Below are positions 26,783-35,268 of a DNA stretch of 52,257 nt, one piece after another. Within the stretch, counting starts at the first letter, position 1. Each line of letters starts with the position of its first letter. The notes beneath the pieces were generated by a model. The model made no database searches and was not told the origin of the DNA. It worked only from the letters and a program-made list of their open reading frames with translations. The position numbers and the translations under genes are program-made. This DNA comes from an uncultured Gammaproteobacteria bacterium (lineage in GTDB: Bacteria; Pseudomonadota; Gammaproteobacteria; PS1; Pseudothioglobaceae): positions 1 to 52,257 of the forward strand of contig CAJWTP010000004.1 of the NCBI GenBank assembly GCA_913047325.1, given 5' to 3'.

Positions 26783-29738
26783 GTAAACGCTCCCCTTCTG
26801 GATCGAAGAAGTGTGGGCTACAAATTTCAACCTCAACATCACTTCCCCTCACTAAATCAACTGCACGAACACATTCACCTTTACGGTTTTGTCCGCCCTT
26901 AATAAACCCTAATCCAATATAACATCCCAACATTGGCGAATAAACTGAAGATGAAATCCAGCCTTGATCGTTCTCAGTTGTAGCATCATCACGTAAACCA
27001 AGTAGATGAGCTCCTGCAAGAGAATAACCCTTGTCAATTAGGTCATTCTTATTTACCGGCTTAAAGCCAACCATTTGCAAACGGTCATCACGCTGAAGAT
27101 CTTCACGTAACCCGAGAGTATAACCAATAAAATCTTTCTTTCCTGAAACCATACCACCCATACCTAGATCATAAGCGCTCGTCTGACCGTTAAGCTCAGG
27201 ACCGGCTGCATGGCCTTTTTCAACTCGCATAACACCCAATGCCTCTGTTCCATAAGGGATAGCGTCAAACTCTTCACCTACCTCCATTAGGACACGCATT
27301 AGTGAGTCACCATAACGTGTAAGAACAGCAATTTCATAAGCAAGCTCACCAGAAAATGAAATTCTAAATAATCTTGCAGGAATGCCACCACAAACTGTGA
27401 TTTCTCCTGCAGCCATGAATGCAAATGCTTCATTAGAAATATCGTACTCAGGATCAACAATCTTTTGCAGTAATTTGCGAGAGTTTGGACCTGCAACTGC
27501 ATACTGTGCATACTGTTCAGTAACAGAAATCATATGGACATCTAAATCGGGCCACAAACATTGGTGACAAAACTGCATATGGCGATAAACACTAACCGCA
27601 TTCGCAGTTGTAGTTGTCATTACAAAATGATTCTCAGAGAGTCTGGCTGTTGTACCATCATCCATCGCCATACCGTCTTCACGAAGCATAAGACCGTAAC
27701 GAGTTTTTCCTACCGGCACTTTGGCAAAAGCATTCACATAAATTCTATTTAAGAATTCGGAAACATCTATACCTTTAAGGTCGATCTTACCAAGCGTTGT
27801 TACATCACAGATGCCAACAGAAGAGCGTGTTTGTTTGACTTCACGGTCAACAGATTGACGCCAATGAGTTTCACCTGGCTTAGGGAACCATTGTGAGCGA
27901 TACCACATCCCCACTTCAACGAAGATAGCATCCTGTTTAGCCGACCATTTGTGACTTGGTGTGTATCTAGTTGGATAGAATTCCATACCGCGCCTTCTAC
28001 CAGCAAACGCACCCATTGCAACTGGCGCATAAGGAGGACGGAAGATTGTTGTACCTGTCTCTTCCATTGTCTGCTCCATATTCTCGGCCATAATGCCAAT
28101 CGCAAGAACGTTAGCAGTTTTACCTTGGTCTGTCGCCATGCCAAGAGTTGTATAACGCTTTACATGCTCAACAGATCTAAAACCTTCCTGGTTTGCAAGC
28201 TTAATATCTTTCGCTGTTACATCATTCTGAAAGTCAACCCAGGCTCTATTATTGCCACTTGGAACACTCCATTGAGCTGAAATATTGTAAGCCACTATGG
28301 GTGTTGAAGCTGGATCTGAATTGCTAGCTTTGTAACCAAGTTCAGCAGCAACAGCAGAACCCTGATTATGACCTTCAACTATCGCATCGGCCAAAACCAT
28401 GGTGCCTTTGGCGCGACCCGCAATTGACATACCCACGGGAGCTGAGGAATCTGGCACAAAGGTTGCTAACTCCTCGTTCCATTTCGGTACGCCACGATGG
28501 TGGCAGGTTAAATGAAGGTTTGGATTCCAACCACCTGAAACGGCAAGAGTGTCTGTTTCGATCGTCTTTCCATTTGAGAGCTTGATTGATTTGATTGCTC
28601 TGCGGCCCTTCGTACCAACAACATCGGTTCCCATAAAAATCTGTGCTCCTGCAACTCGCATGACTGGCTCAATAGAGCGCGAATCAACGATTGCAACCAC
28701 ATTAACGCCTTTATTAAATAAGTCCTTGGCAGTCTTCCACCCGTCATCATTATTTGTATAGACACTGACTCTTTGTCCTACACTGACGGCAAAGCGGTTT
28801 AGATAAGTTCTAACGGCACTAGCCAACATGATTCCCGGACGGTCATTGTTGCCGAAAGCTATCGACCTTTCTGTTGCTCCAGCACATAATATTGTGCGTT
28901 TTGTATAGATCCGCCAGTTAACTTGACGTGGCTTGTCTTTGTCCGCTCTTGCCTCGACATCTCTGTTTTCAATGGCACCATAAATGCCGTGGTCATAAGC
29001 GCCAAATACTGTAGTATCAGTCATTAGTGTTACGTTATCCATAGCGCTTAGTTTGGCGACTGTTTTTATAGCCCATTCGCTTCCAGGCAGACCATCGATC
29101 TCATTAGTTTCTGAGTTTAACCTACCACCCATAACAAAATCTTCGTCGGCAAGGATCACTTTTGCACCTGACTGAGCCGCTGTTATTGCAGCTGAAAGAC
29201 CTGTAGCGCCAGCGCCAATGATCAAGATGTCGCAATAACGGAACCCTTTATCGTAAGTATCTGGGTCAGCCTCTTTTGATAGGGTGCCTAAACCGGCTGA
29301 GTTTCGGATCGCTGGCTCATAGACTTTCTCCCAAAAAGCCTTTGGCCACATAAAGGTTTTGTAATAAAAACCTGCACTGAGTAGCGGCGAAAAAAAGTCA
29401 GTAACTGCCATAAAGTCGAACTCCAAAGGACCTCTATGGTTTTGGCTTTTTGCATAGAGCCCTTTATATAGTTTTGTTACAGTTGCACGAGTGTTTGGCT
29501 CTTTATATGCGCCACTGCCTACCTCCATAATTGCATTTGGCTCTTCTGAGCCCGCCGTTAGGATGCCGCGTGGGCGGTGATACTTGAAAGAGCGCCCTAC
29601 CAGATGCTTGTTGTTTGCAAGCAAAGCAGATGCGAGCGTGTCACCTTCATAACCCTGCAATAATTGGCCATTGAAAGTAAAACTTACGGGCTTCTCTTGG
29701 TCAATTAGACCACCATCAATTCTATTAATTTGACTCAT
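26775..29738 (-). CDS. soxA: Sarcosine oxidase-like alpha subunit (SoxA / MgdC type)
   Basis: The 987 residues have the expected order: an N-terminal ferredoxin-like Fer2_3 domain with SFTFNGQLLQGYEGDTLASALLAN (about 18-41) and RSFKYHRPRGI, a dinucleotide-binding fold with ILIIGAGATGLSAA (about 171-184), and a C-terminal GcvT-like folate domain (about 610-985) with SFSGELAYEI. This subunit binds NAD and channels the one-carbon unit to tetrahydrofolate as 5,10-methylene-THF. It starts within the soxD stop (ATGA overlap). Confidence 0.92.
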   Translation of the reverse strand: MSQINRIDGGLIDQEKPVSFTFNGQLLQGYEGDTLASALLANNKHLVGRSFKYHRPRGILTAGSEEPNAIMEVGSGAYKEPNTRATVTKLYKGLYAKSQNHRGPLEFDFMAVTDFFSPLLSAGFYYKTFMWPKAFWEKVYEPAIRNSAGLGTLSKEADPDTYDKGFRYCDILIIGAGATGLSAAITAAQSGAKVILADEDFVMGGRLNSETNEIDGLPGSEWAIKTVAKLSAMDNVTLMTDTTVFGAYDHGIYGAIENRDVEARADKDKPRQVNWRIYTKRTILCAGATERSIAFGNNDRPGIMLASAVRTYLNRFAVSVGQRVSVYTNNDDGWKTAKDLFNKGVNVVAIVDSRSIEPVMRVAGAQIFMGTDVVGTKGRRAIKSIKLSNGKTIETDTLAVSGGWNPNLHLTCHHRGVPKWNEELATFVPDSSAPVGMSIAGRAKGTMVLADAIVEGHNQGSAVAAELGYKASNSDPASTPIVAYNISAQWSVPSGNNRAWVDFQNDVTAKDIKLANQEGFRSVEHVKRYTTLGMATDQGKTANVLAIGIMAENMEQTMEETGTTIFRPPYAPVAMGAFAGRRRGMEFYPTRYTPSHKWSAKQDAIFVEVGMWYRSQWFPKPGETHWRQSVDREVKQTRSSVGICDVTTLGKIDLKGIDVSEFLNRIYVNAFAKVPVGKTRYGLMLREDGMAMDDGTTARLSENHFVMTTTTANAVSVYRHMQFCHQCLWPDLDVHMISVTEQYAQYAVAGPNSRKLLQKIVDPEYDISNEAFAFMAAGEITVCGGIPARLFRISFSGELAYEIAVLTRYGDSLMRVLMEVGEEFDAIPYGTEALGVMRVEKGHAAGPELNGQTSAYDLGMGGMVSGKKDFIGYTLGLREDLQRDDRLQMVGFKPVNKNDLIDKGYSLAGAHLLGLRDDATTENDQGWISSSVYSPMLGCYIGLGFIKGGQNRKGECVRAVDLVRGSDVEVEICSPHFFDPEGERLRV

Positions 29739-30022
29739 TTTCCTCGACCCATTGATCTTGAGACATCTTGAGCCAACTCAACATTGATAATCTCATGTGT
29801 TAAAGTGTTTCGAGTAACCAACAACCAGGACTGGTCACCTTGTTCGTGGTACCATAATTCGCGGTTATCACCTGCAATGTTTTCCCTAATATATTGATAC
29901 TGATGGAAATCATCAGCCACAGTCCTGGACTCCCAGTCTGGTCTATCAATGAGATCAGCGGAACCTAGATAAACAAACTCCTCAGAATCTCTAGGGCCTA
30001 ATAATGGATGGTTTATTATCAT
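29735..30022 (-). CDS. soxD: Sarcosine oxidase-like delta subunit lacking zinc cysteines
   Basis: The 95-residue length and the ending LWYHEQGDQSWLLVTRNT identify SoxD. The family binds zinc through Cys6, Cys9, His59 and Cys63. Here the start reads MIINHPLLGPRD, so both N-terminal cysteines of the usual CPxCG motif are gone, and position 63 is Asp. His59 remains. SoxD has a structural role in the tetramer, so this subunit has probably lost zinc without losing its place in the complex. It follows soxB by 12 bp and overlaps soxA. Confidence 0.88.
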   Translation of the reverse strand: MIINHPLLGPRDSEEFVYLGSADLIDRPDWESRTVADDFHQYQYIRENIAGDNRELWYHEQGDQSWLLVTRNTLTHEIINVELAQDVSRSMGRGK

Positions 30023-30034
30023 CTTGCTGCCTCT

Positions 30035-31297
30035 TTAGTGAAGGTTTGGCTGCGCACCAACACCTTTTTCATCAATCATTGCGCCACGCCTGAAACGATC
30101 CAAGCGGTATGCGGTAGCGACCTCGTGAGATTCATCAGTTGCCAACAAATGTGCATAACAATACCCACTAGCAGGTGTTGCCTTAAAGCCACCGTAACAC
30201 CAGCCACCATTGAAAAAGAGTTCTTCAATTTCAGTACTATCAATGAACGGTGATCCATCCATCGACATGTCCACAATACCGCCCCACATGCGGAGCAATC
30301 TTGCACGACCAACTATCGGCATGATAGCCATACCGCCAGAACAAACATCTTCTACAACTGGTAAATTACCTCGCTGAGCATAAGTATTGTAAGCATCAAT
30401 GTCACCGCCAAAAACCAAACCGCCTTTGTCTGACTGCGAACAATAAAAGTGCCCCGCTCCAAAAGTTATAACATTGTCCATTACAGGTTTAAGGCCCTCA
30501 GTGACAAATGCCTGAAGGACGTGACTTTCGATTGGTAATTTGATACCGACTTTAGCCATAACTCGACCAGACGAGCCCGCAACGCATACACCAACACGGT
30601 TGGCTTTGATGTCGCCTTTTGCAGTCTTCACGCCTAAACATACTCCATTTTCGATATTGAACCCGGTCACTTCACAATTTTGAATAATATCAACACCTAA
30701 ATCGCTTGCACCCCTGGCATATCCCCAGGCAACGGCGTCATGACGAACTGTTCCACCACGGGGCTGAGCTAGCGCCCCCTTGATAGGGAAACGGGCATTG
30801 TCCATGTCAAGGAATGGGTATCTTTCCTTGACATCCTTAGCTTCTAAATATTCAGCGCCGGCATCGGCAAAAAGCATTGCATTGCCTCGACGAATAAAAG
30901 CATCTCTCTGGGCATCATTGTGGATTAAATTCATAATTCCACGCTGAGAAACCATTGCGTTATAGTTTAAATCTTGCTCCAAATTCTCCCATAATTGCAT
31001 AGAAAGCTCATAGAAGGGCTCGTTACCAGGGAGTAGATAGTTTGAACGAATAATAGTAGTATTCCTGCCAACATTTCCAGAACCAATCCAGCCACGCTCA
31101 AGAACAGCTACATTTGTGATGCCATGATTTTTTGCAAGATAATAGGCAGTTGCAAGCCCATGACCGCCGCCGCCAACAATAATTACATCGTAACCATCAG
31201 CCTTAGGTTCTGCATCACGCCATACGGGCTCCCAACCCTTATGCCCTGTTAAAGCTTCTTTTAATACTTTGAAGGCAGAATATCGAGTATTACTCAC
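30035..31297 (-). CDS. soxB: Sarcosine oxidase-like beta subunit (SoxB / MgdA type)
   Basis: The 420-residue DAO-family flavoprotein has the FAD dinucleotide motif IIVGGGGHGLATAYYLAK (about 39-56) and the conserved GGTVRHDAVAWG in which His186 corresponds to the histidine that holds covalent FMN in heterotetrameric sarcosine oxidase. WGGIVDMSMDGSPFI and GGFKATPASG near the end are typical. It oxidises the N-methyl group of an amino-acid substrate. Sequence cannot separate sarcosine from N-methylglutamate as substrate. It lies 3 bp after the second DAO gene. Confidence 0.92.
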   Translation of the reverse strand: MSNTRYSAFKVLKEALTGHKGWEPVWRDAEPKADGYDVIIVGGGGHGLATAYYLAKNHGITNVAVLERGWIGSGNVGRNTTIIRSNYLLPGNEPFYELSMQLWENLEQDLNYNAMVSQRGIMNLIHNDAQRDAFIRRGNAMLFADAGAEYLEAKDVKERYPFLDMDNARFPIKGALAQPRGGTVRHDAVAWGYARGASDLGVDIIQNCEVTGFNIENGVCLGVKTAKGDIKANRVGVCVAGSSGRVMAKVGIKLPIESHVLQAFVTEGLKPVMDNVITFGAGHFYCSQSDKGGLVFGGDIDAYNTYAQRGNLPVVEDVCSGGMAIMPIVGRARLLRMWGGIVDMSMDGSPFIDSTEIEELFFNGGWCYGGFKATPASGYCYAHLLATDESHEVATAYRLDRFRRGAMIDEKGVGAQPNLH

Positions 31298-31300
31298 AAC

Positions 31301-32641
31301 TTAGCTCCAAGGATAAGGGCTATTTGAAACTGGATGTAATTTGCCTTCTTTAAAGCGACTAAATCTGAATGGTTCCAAAAGATCTTGTTTTTCACCCATC
31401 AACTCTTCAGCAACAAGGCAACCTAGACCTATCATTTTGTAGCCATGGTTACTATCGGCAATAATAGTAACATTATTATGAAAGGTATCAATTACTGGGA
31501 AGCTATCAGCTGTAAAGCAGCCAATACCGCCAGAAGGCTCCTTATGGTACTTTGGCATTGTGCCCTCGAATCTCTTGTGGCAATGTGCAAGAGCTGAGAC
31601 CCACATGTGAGCAAATTCTGGACCTGAAACGAATTCTGGACTTGAAGGGCCATAAGGGTCAATCGCCACATCTTCTGCTGGCTTCTTAATTTCATAAGGA
31701 GCGGCACCACCCTGAACACCACCAAAATGCCAGTCAGGTTTGTAATATATTCCCCACATTTGATCTGTAATAAGAGAGCCATCAACTGTCGAGTATAGAG
31801 GAGCATCTGTGTCGACATGCAGAACAGGAGGCATCTTGCCGTCATTGGTTTGAAGTATCTCAGGATCTACACGTAAAACACCTTCTTCCAACTGCCAAAA
31901 ACGCCACATATCGACATCATTATGAACATTACCTTCGAGATCTTTTACCTCAATATGTGCTGGAAGATCTAGCATTTTCCAAAAATCTATAACCCATGGA
32001 CCCGCACCAATAACAACACTTTCACAACCAACTGTACCTAGGTTAGTTTCGACTGCGGTCACGGTATCAGTATCATCTTTGGTAAAACCAGTAACTTCAA
32101 CACCGGTGATAATTCTTACTCCCAAATCTTCAACTTTTTTAGCTAATCCATACATCGCTTTTGTGTTATTCGAGTAGCCACCTTTTTTCTCATGAAGGAC
32201 TGATGTTATGCCTTCAGCTTGCCAGTCATCAAACATGTTAAGCATGTATTCACGCGACTCTTCCTCTCCTTCAATGAACACGCTTTCATATCCAATTGCT
32301 TGCTGTTCTGAATGGATTTGCTTCACATCTTCACGCATACTTTCAGGTGAAATTTGCATATAGCCAACCGGATGGTAGCTAAAAGATTCAGGGTCGCTCT
32401 CCCAAACGCTTACAGAGTGCGCCATTAATTTGCGCATTGCTGGTTGAAAGTAGTTATTACGAACAACGCCACACGCAATACCAGTAGCGCCAGCTGATAT
32501 TCCAGCTTTGTCTAGAATAATTACGTTATCCTTAACTCTTTCGCCCCTGGCGGTTAATATTTCTGCTAGACGCCATGCTGTTGATAATCCGTGTATACCG
32601 GCACCAACGATTACGTATTTGGCTTGATCTGGAAATGACAT
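31301..32641 (-). CDS. FAD-dependent DAO-family oxidoreductase, second demethylase candidate
   Basis: The 446 residues form a DAO-type flavoprotein with FAD motif VIVGAGIHGLSTAW (residues 10-23), IACGVVRNNYFQPAM and the C-terminal SNHGYKMIGLGCLVAEEL. It is a divergent relative of soxB. At the position of the covalent-FMN histidine it has Asn159 (GGYSNNTKAMYG), so it cannot be the FMN-carrying beta subunit. It may act on dimethylglycine or another N-methyl amine, or serve as an alternative subunit. It is first in the operon and has a good ribosome-binding site (GAGGAG, 7 nt before ATG). Confidence 0.85.
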   Translation of the reverse strand: MSFPDQAKYVIVGAGIHGLSTAWRLAEILTARGERVKDNVIILDKAGISAGATGIACGVVRNNYFQPAMRKLMAHSVSVWESDPESFSYHPVGYMQISPESMREDVKQIHSEQQAIGYESVFIEGEEESREYMLNMFDDWQAEGITSVLHEKKGGYSNNTKAMYGLAKKVEDLGVRIITGVEVTGFTKDDTDTVTAVETNLGTVGCESVVIGAGPWVIDFWKMLDLPAHIEVKDLEGNVHNDVDMWRFWQLEEGVLRVDPEILQTNDGKMPPVLHVDTDAPLYSTVDGSLITDQMWGIYYKPDWHFGGVQGGAAPYEIKKPAEDVAIDPYGPSSPEFVSGPEFAHMWVSALAHCHKRFEGTMPKYHKEPSGGIGCFTADSFPVIDTFHNNVTIIADSNHGYKMIGLGCLVAEELMGEKQDLLEPFRFSRFKEGKLHPVSNSPYPWS

Positions 32642-32961
32642 ACTGAACTCCTCGTTATTTTATATAATAGAATAAACAAACATTAAATACTAGTTTATTT
32701 ATCGTCTTGTGCAACTTAATTTATTTCTTGTCATATTATCTTTTAAAGTAAGCCATAAGGCTCGCAAAAATATTCAAACTGAAGTGAAATTAATTAATAT
32801 TTTTTTTGAATTTCATAAATATATTTAAATGTTAAATCGGTAATATTGTATATCGAATTAAAGGTAGATTTTTTATTAAGTTTGTCTTCAATGATTAGAT
32901 AAAAACCCTTTAATGACAGGATAATTACACGAAAAATAATAAATTATATCTAACTAAATAT

Positions 32962-32974
32962 TTCTTCCGAAGAA
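32962..32974. promoter_or_regulatory. Candidate LysR operator (T-N11-A palindrome)
   Basis: The 13-bp sequence TTCTTC-C-GAAGAA is a perfect dyad and fits the T-N11-A rule for LysR-type regulators. It is 108 bp before the LysR start and about 320 bp before the sox operon start. Confidence 0.5.
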
Positions 32975-33051
32975 AAAAAATATCATTATTAATCAAGTTT
33001 TTGTTACAATTAAAACAAAAACAAGTATAATTATATTCAACATTTCGAATG

Positions 33052-33070
33052 ATAAATTTTGTAAATTTAT
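33052..33070. promoter_or_regulatory. Inverted repeat just upstream of LysR gene
   Basis: A perfect 8-bp inverted repeat with a 3-bp spacer, ATAAATTT-TGT-AAATTTAT, ends 11 bp before the LysR start codon. It could be an autoregulatory site. Being all A/T, chance is a real alternative. Confidence 0.3.
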
Positions 33071-33081
33071 GTTGATTACTT

Positions 33082-33972
33082 ATGTCTAGAAGATATTACA
33101 AATTACCGCCCCTGACTTCATTGGCAACTTTTGAAACTGCTGCTCGTCATCGAAGCTTTAAAGGTGCCGCTGAGGAACTTGGTGTGACGCCAGGGGCTGT
33201 TAGTCATCAGATTAAGTTCTTAGAAACCGAGCTTGGGCTTTCCTTGTTTGATCGAAAGCATCATGGCAATAATTTAACTGACCATGGCGAATCTTTATTT
33301 GCTGCTCTGCAAAGTAGTTTTGCCGCAGTATCTTCTACACTTGCGAATCTTAGACGTTCAGCTACAGACACAGAAGTGACTATTAGTGCTACAACGGCCG
33401 TCTCTGGTTTATGGTTAACGCCTCGTCTTTCTCAGTTTTGGAGAGAGCAGCCTGAAATTCCTGTCAACCAGCATGTTACAGACAATCCAGATTCACAAGG
33501 GGTAGCTGTCGACCTAAAGATATGTTATGGATTTGTTGAAAATGAATCAACCCAGAAACATACATTATTTCATGACGAGCTTGTACCAGTTTGCAGCCCA
33601 AATTTTGCTAGTCAAAATCCAAACCCAACAATTGAAGAGTTGGCTCAAATGCCACTAATTCATCTCAGGGCAAAAGATAAGAACTGGTCTAATTGGTTTT
33701 CTTGGTTTACTGCTCTCGGGCACAAAGGAAAGATCTCACAGGGGACACATGTAAATAACTATATGATTGCCCTACAAACCGCTAGTGATGGTACAGGTAT
33801 AGTTCTAGGCTGGAGGCACCTATGCAAGCCAAAGCTTGATACTGGTGAATTGGTAATTTTGGGTGACACATCTATACCTGCACCCTCTGCCATCTACATT
33901 ATGAGCGAAAAGGAAGAGCTTTTATCAGAAAATGTTAAGGCCCTTAGAGACTTCCTGATTCAAAAACCTTAA
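33082..33972 (+). CDS. LysR-family regulator, GcvA-like
   Basis: The 296-residue protein opens with a winged helix-turn-helix (about 8-68): PPLTSLATFETAARHRSFKG then AAEELGVTPGAVSHQIKFLE, which matches the GcvA subgroup closely. The C-terminal periplasmic-binding-like effector domain runs from about 90 to 295. GcvA-type proteins control glycine-cleavage and related amino-acid or osmolyte genes. Divergence from the sox operon suggests control of it and of itself. It is followed by the Rieske gene (about 115 bp), which may also be a target. Confidence 0.87.
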   Translation: MSRRYYKLPPLTSLATFETAARHRSFKGAAEELGVTPGAVSHQIKFLETELGLSLFDRKHHGNNLTDHGESLFAALQSSFAAVSSTLANLRRSATDTEVTISATTAVSGLWLTPRLSQFWREQPEIPVNQHVTDNPDSQGVAVDLKICYGFVENESTQKHTLFHDELVPVCSPNFASQNPNPTIEELAQMPLIHLRAKDKNWSNWFSWFTALGHKGKISQGTHVNNYMIALQTASDGTGIVLGWRHLCKPKLDTGELVILGDTSIPAPSAIYIMSEKEELLSENVKALRDFLIQKP

Positions 33973-34087
33973 CAAAATAATTAAATATTTCTTCTTGAAA
34001 TTATTTCATTCATTTACTTGAAAATATTTAAGATTGAGTTATCTTAGTTGATTGTATCATTCCTGTTTTTATCAACACTTTATAGAG

Positions 34088-35245
34088 ATGTCTAAGACTC
34101 CACTGAGCAATATCGATGAAGTCCTAAAACCCATTGAAAAAGCAAAAGGCTTGCCAAACGAGCACTATACAAGCGATGCCGTATTTAATGAGGAAAGGCA
34201 GGCTGTTTTGTTTAATAACTGGTCAGCGATTGGTTTTGGTAAAGATATACCTGAACCGGGTGATTCTAAGCCGATAAGTTTCGTTGACATGCCACTAATC
34301 ATCGTTCGTAATGATGATGGCGCGATTAATGTATTTCAAAATACCTGTCGCCATCGCGGCATGATCCTAATAGACAAACCCACCAAACTTACTAACGTTA
34401 TTCGCTGCCCATATCATAGCTGGTGCTATACCCTAAATGGTGAACTTTGTGCAACACCTATGGTTGGGGGCACTGAAAGTAATAATCATGAAGCTATAAA
34501 ATATGAAGAGCTTGGTCTTTATAAAATTAAATCTTATGTTTGGCAAGATATAATTTTTGTTAATATTTCTGGTAATGCACCTGAGTTTGCTGAGTATTCT
34601 GCAAAGGCATTAAATCGATGGGCTGAATTTGATAAGCCAATTTATTATGGCGGAGAAGAGTCACACTTTAAGCTAGAAATTAAAACAAACTGGAAGTTAG
34701 CAATTGAAAACTATTGTGAAAGCTATCACCTTCCTTTTGTTCATCCAGGGCTTAACGATAACTCAAAAATTGAAGATCATTACCATATCGAAGAGCCAGG
34801 TCGTTTTTCTGGCCAGGGGTCATATGTTTACAATCAAATCAAAACAGAAAATGGCGACACCTTTTCTGACTTTGAGGGACTTTCAAGTAAATGGGATAGT
34901 GGCAGTGAATATATTGCACTCTACCCAAACGTACTATTAGGAGTCCATAGGGATCATATATTTTCCATTATTGTAGAGCCAATCTCTACCGAAAAGTCGA
35001 TTGAACATGTATCAATATACTATGCCAAAAGGCCAGACGAAATGTCAAATCTAAAAAGCCTTATGACATCTAATGCAAAATTTTGGAAGTCAGTATTTTT
35101 GGAAGATGTCTTTGTGGTTGAAGGTATGCAAAGAGGTAGAAAAGGCTTGATGTTTGATGGTGGAAAATTTTCACCAGCAATGGACAGCCCTACCCATTGC
35201 TTTCATCAATGGGTAGCACAACAAGTTAAGAATTTCAGGTCTTAA
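34088..35245 (+). CDS. Rieske non-heme iron oxygenase, alpha subunit
   Basis: With the ATG at 34088 the product has 385 residues. The Rieske [2Fe-2S] ligands are CRHRG (Cys87, His89) and CPYHSW (Cys107, His110). The mononuclear iron site appears as NWKLAIENYCESYHLPFVHPG with His214 and His219. The family includes choline monooxygenase, glycine betaine monooxygenase GbcA and stachydrine demethylase, so oxidative N-demethylation of betaine or a similar compound is likely. No reductase gene is adjacent. A TTG at 34052 could add 12 residues but is less likely. Confidence 0.85.
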   Translation: MSKTPLSNIDEVLKPIEKAKGLPNEHYTSDAVFNEERQAVLFNNWSAIGFGKDIPEPGDSKPISFVDMPLIIVRNDDGAINVFQNTCRHRGMILIDKPTKLTNVIRCPYHSWCYTLNGELCATPMVGGTESNNHEAIKYEELGLYKIKSYVWQDIIFVNISGNAPEFAEYSAKALNRWAEFDKPIYYGGEESHFKLEIKTNWKLAIENYCESYHLPFVHPGLNDNSKIEDHYHIEEPGRFSGQGSYVYNQIKTENGDTFSDFEGLSSKWDSGSEYIALYPNVLLGVHRDHIFSIIVEPISTEKSIEHVSIYYAKRPDEMSNLKSLMTSNAKFWKSVFLEDVFVVEGMQRGRKGLMFDGGKFSPAMDSPTHCFHQWVAQQVKNFRS

Positions 35246-35268
35246 ATAAGCTGTATTTTCTGCTTATT
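35245..35268. terminator. Small hairpin between convergent Rieske and folD genes
   Basis: A 7-bp stem AATAAGC/GCTTATT with a 10-nt loop fills the 21-bp gap and overlaps both stop codons. It is AT-rich and lacks a good T-tract, so it is a weak candidate for a shared terminator. Confidence 0.35.

Larger units (their letters stand above)
32642..33081. promoter_or_regulatory. Divergent promoter region between sox operon and LysR gene
   Basis: This 440-bp AT-rich gap separates two divergent genes and holds no gene I can support. Two perfect inverted repeats are visible and listed on their own. A minus-strand TTGCAC element with AGTATT 17 bp downstream could be a weak promoter for the sox operon. 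Confidence 0.5.

Noticed and set aside
27800-28280. Frames of about 110 codons on both strands inside soxA
   Set aside because: They overlap the soxA coding sequence and lack any domain.
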